This document shows, one piece after another, positions 62,483 through 64,000 of a stretch of DNA of 64,000 bases. A program made the position numbers and the translations under genes. Where the stretch lies: the NCBI GenBank assembly GCA_946220865.1, contig CAMJYM010000008.1:33751-97750 (forward strand). Reading direction: 5' to 3'. The DNA is from an uncultured Clostridia bacterium (lineage in GTDB: Bacteria; Bacillota; Clostridia; Saccharofermentanales; DTU023). The notes beneath the pieces are model-generated. The model was not told the origin of the DNA. It made no database searches and saw nothing but the letters and a program-made list of their open reading frames with translations. Positions within the stretch are counted from its first letter, which is position 1. Each line of letters begins with the position of its first letter.

Positions 62483-64000
62483 TTATCTTCTCTTGCTGAT
62501 ACTCAAAGATAGTAATGCAAAGCCGACAAGTCCAAAGAGGCCTGCAAAAAGGGAGGGATCAGCGGCTGCTCCGGTTCTGGGCAAGTTCTGAACTTCCACT
62601 TGCAGTGGCTTTGCTGGTACATTCTGCACAATGACGGGCATTGTCATAGGGGTGACAGGCACAGGGTTGTTACAGTTGGGATTCCAAACCACCGGCTGCT
62701 CATCTTCAGGTTCAGTAGGAAGGGGTTTCCACATGGCTGTAAGTTCACCATTAATAAACTCATTCGCCGCGTTCTTTTCTGCATAAGAAGCACCTGCCTG
62801 ATACACAGTAGGAGATCCTGCCAGCTGCCATCCCTGGAATTCATAGCCTTTTCTTGTGGGGCCCCCTATGATGGTACTTGCCTGAGAAAGAGTCACAATC
62901 TCCTCTGTTTTTTTATCGCTCTTCCCATCAGGCCACACCCCCCCGGCGGGGTCATAAGTGAGCTGGTAACCTTTTTCATCTACTTTATACTTACAATAGT
63001 TGCAGATTTTTTCGCGCTTAAACTGATTTCCCTCTAAAGTCCATTCCGTCGTCGTGTACTCGTTATCGACATAGCCATCGGTATACTTATCTGGGATCAG
63101 TTCATGTGAGATCATCTTGCCGTTCTCGAAAACCGTTGTGCCATCGATGGTCACGACCGTTAGACCTGTGTTGTTCGCGTTTTGTCTACCACCAAAACCA
63201 AACCATCTGGAGCATGTCGCCGTATGATTGGGATCACTTGGTTTCGCTGTATCTCTACCAACCTTTCCATAAATGATGTTCGTACCTGTGAAATTGATGG
63301 TGTTTTTCTTCGTGCCTTTATTGCTGTCGTTGATATTCAAAACAGGTTTAGGAAACCATCCACCATTGGGCGAATTCACCGTGCAATCTTGAACGTTGAT
63401 CGTTATATCAAGTTTGCCTGCTTCATAATCTGAATAAACGTTAATGGTCTTGCCCGAAGAATTAAAGGTGCATTTAGTAAAATTCATAATTGGCGAGCAG
63501 TAGGTCCAGAGGGCATAATCACGGTTCGGTGCGTTGAAAATTGTATTGATAAAGCTTGCTTTTTTATAACCCCAATAGAATGTCTTACCGTTGACGACAC
63601 AATCTTCAACGATCGTGTTGTTGATGCGAATAAAGCCCAGATAATCTACAGTTCCGGACTGCAGTGTCATATTCTTAAAGGTAATCGTATCCGCACCATC
63701 AAAGCTGTAATCGCCGTTGTATTCCGTACCAAAATTATGAGGATCTGGGGGCGTAGAACCGATTGTCCAGATCGTCTCAGGTCCCTGGCCTACAAAAGTC
63801 AGTGTTTTTAGTACAGGCGTATCAAAGACTTTATACAAGGTGTAAATTTGTTTCTTGAGCAGTTCAATGGTGTCTCCCGATTTGGCATCTTCCACAGCTT
63901 TTTTGAGTTCAGTGTATTCCGTACCGGATGTGAGGTTCTTTGCTACGGCTTCGCCTATCGGGGGCGCTTTCCTTATCCTACTAATAGGATTGGGGTTGGG
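62483..64000 (-). CDS. LPxTG-anchored surface protein, C-terminal part
   Basis: The frame is open to the right edge, giving 505 visible codons; the N-terminus is outside. A region rich in short beta strands with Asn/Thr (about the first 260 residues; KNMTLQSG, VEDCVVNGKTF, NFTKCTFNSSGKT) looks like a right-handed beta-helix. A Listeria-Bacteroides (Flg_new/InlB B-type) repeat follows (LTYDPAGGVWPDG, GYEFQGWQ, LTAMWKP), then a Pro-rich wall linker and the sorting signal LPRTG, a hydrophobic stretch and SKRR. A sortase should anchor it to the cell wall; adhesion or glycan binding is likely but unproven. Confidence 0.85.
   Translation of the reverse strand, partial: PNPNPISRIRKAPPIGEAVAKNLTSGTEYTELKKAVEDAKSGDTIELLKKQIYTLYKVFDTPVLKTLTFVGQGPETIWTIGSTPPDPHNFGTEYNGDYSFDGADTITFKNMTLQSGTVDYLGFIRINNTIVEDCVVNGKTFYWGYKKASFINTIFNAPNRDYALWTYCSPIMNFTKCTFNSSGKTINVYSDYEAGKLDITINVQDCTVNSPNGGWFPKPVLNINDSNKGTKKNTINFTGTNIIYGKVGRDTAKPSDPNHTATCSRWFGFGGRQNANNTGLTVVTIDGTTVFENGKMISHELIPDKYTDGYVDNEYTTTEWTLEGNQFKREKICNYCKYKVDEKGYQLTYDPAGGVWPDGKSDKKTEEIVTLSQASTIIGGPTRKGYEFQGWQLAGSPTVYQAGASYAEKNAANEFINGELTAMWKPLPTEPEDEQPVVWNPNCNNPVPVTPMTMPVIVQNVPAKPLQVEVQNLPRTGAAADPSLFAGLFGLVGFALLSLSISKRR

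Overview
The window looks like a chromosome segment of a peptide-fermenting, Gram-positive-type anaerobe (Firmicutes; Clostridia or Tissierellia-like). Three complete oligopeptide ABC importer operons lie within 37 kb, next to an M42 aminopeptidase and a pyroglutamyl peptidase. A C-terminal LPRTG sorting signal, a class I fructose-bisphosphate aldolase, AGGAGG-type ribosome binding sites and frequent GTG/TTG starts fit that group. I cannot name a genus. Most of the DNA is GC-rich by eye; 27.8-38.3 kb is clearly more AT-rich.

Layout. 1-4.6 kb: KtrB-type potassium channel subunit (truncated by the edge), a DUF969-DUF979-pcp cluster and a SanA/YdcF-like protein. 4.7-7.5 kb: a large ArsR-type regulator and an M42 aminopeptidase. 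7.6-13.1 kb: peptide importer operon 1 (dppABCDF). 13.6-14.3 kb: a Crp/Fnr-family regulator. 14.4-20.5 kb: importer operon 2 (oppABCDF). 21.1-25.1 kb: a SIMPL-domain secreted protein with an ABC-2 exporter. 25.5-27.7 kb: aldolase, SmtB/ArsR-type regulator, cupin.

27.8-38.3 kb is an accessory island. Two ABC-exporter modules, an FtsX-type permease with LolD-type ATPase and a five-gene XRE/lipoprotein/permease/ATPase/membrane-protein operon, are separated and bounded by long direct repeats. These repeats contain many copies of a 26-nt element. This is the most unusual part of the window.

38.4-44.0 kb: importer operon 3. 44.3-47.9 kb: CCA-adding enzyme/poly(A) polymerase family, Nudix hydrolase, ClC chloride channel. 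48.1-61.9 kb: purine biosynthesis, with purC divergent from purE-L-F-M-N-H-D-B; all steps from PRPP to IMP except purK are present. 61.9-62.5 kb: a 94-bp direct repeat pair around a strong hairpin. 62.5-64.0 kb: C-terminal part of an LPxTG surface protein.

How it works together: the importers supply peptides, the cytoplasmic peptidases degrade them, and the purine operon builds IMP from glycine, glutamine and aspartate that such peptides provide. In operons 1 and 2 a rho-independent terminator follows the binding-protein gene, which should give more binding protein than permease. Starts were moved from the longest ORF wherever a ribosome binding site indicated a downstream start. No tRNA, rRNA or CRISPR array was recognised.
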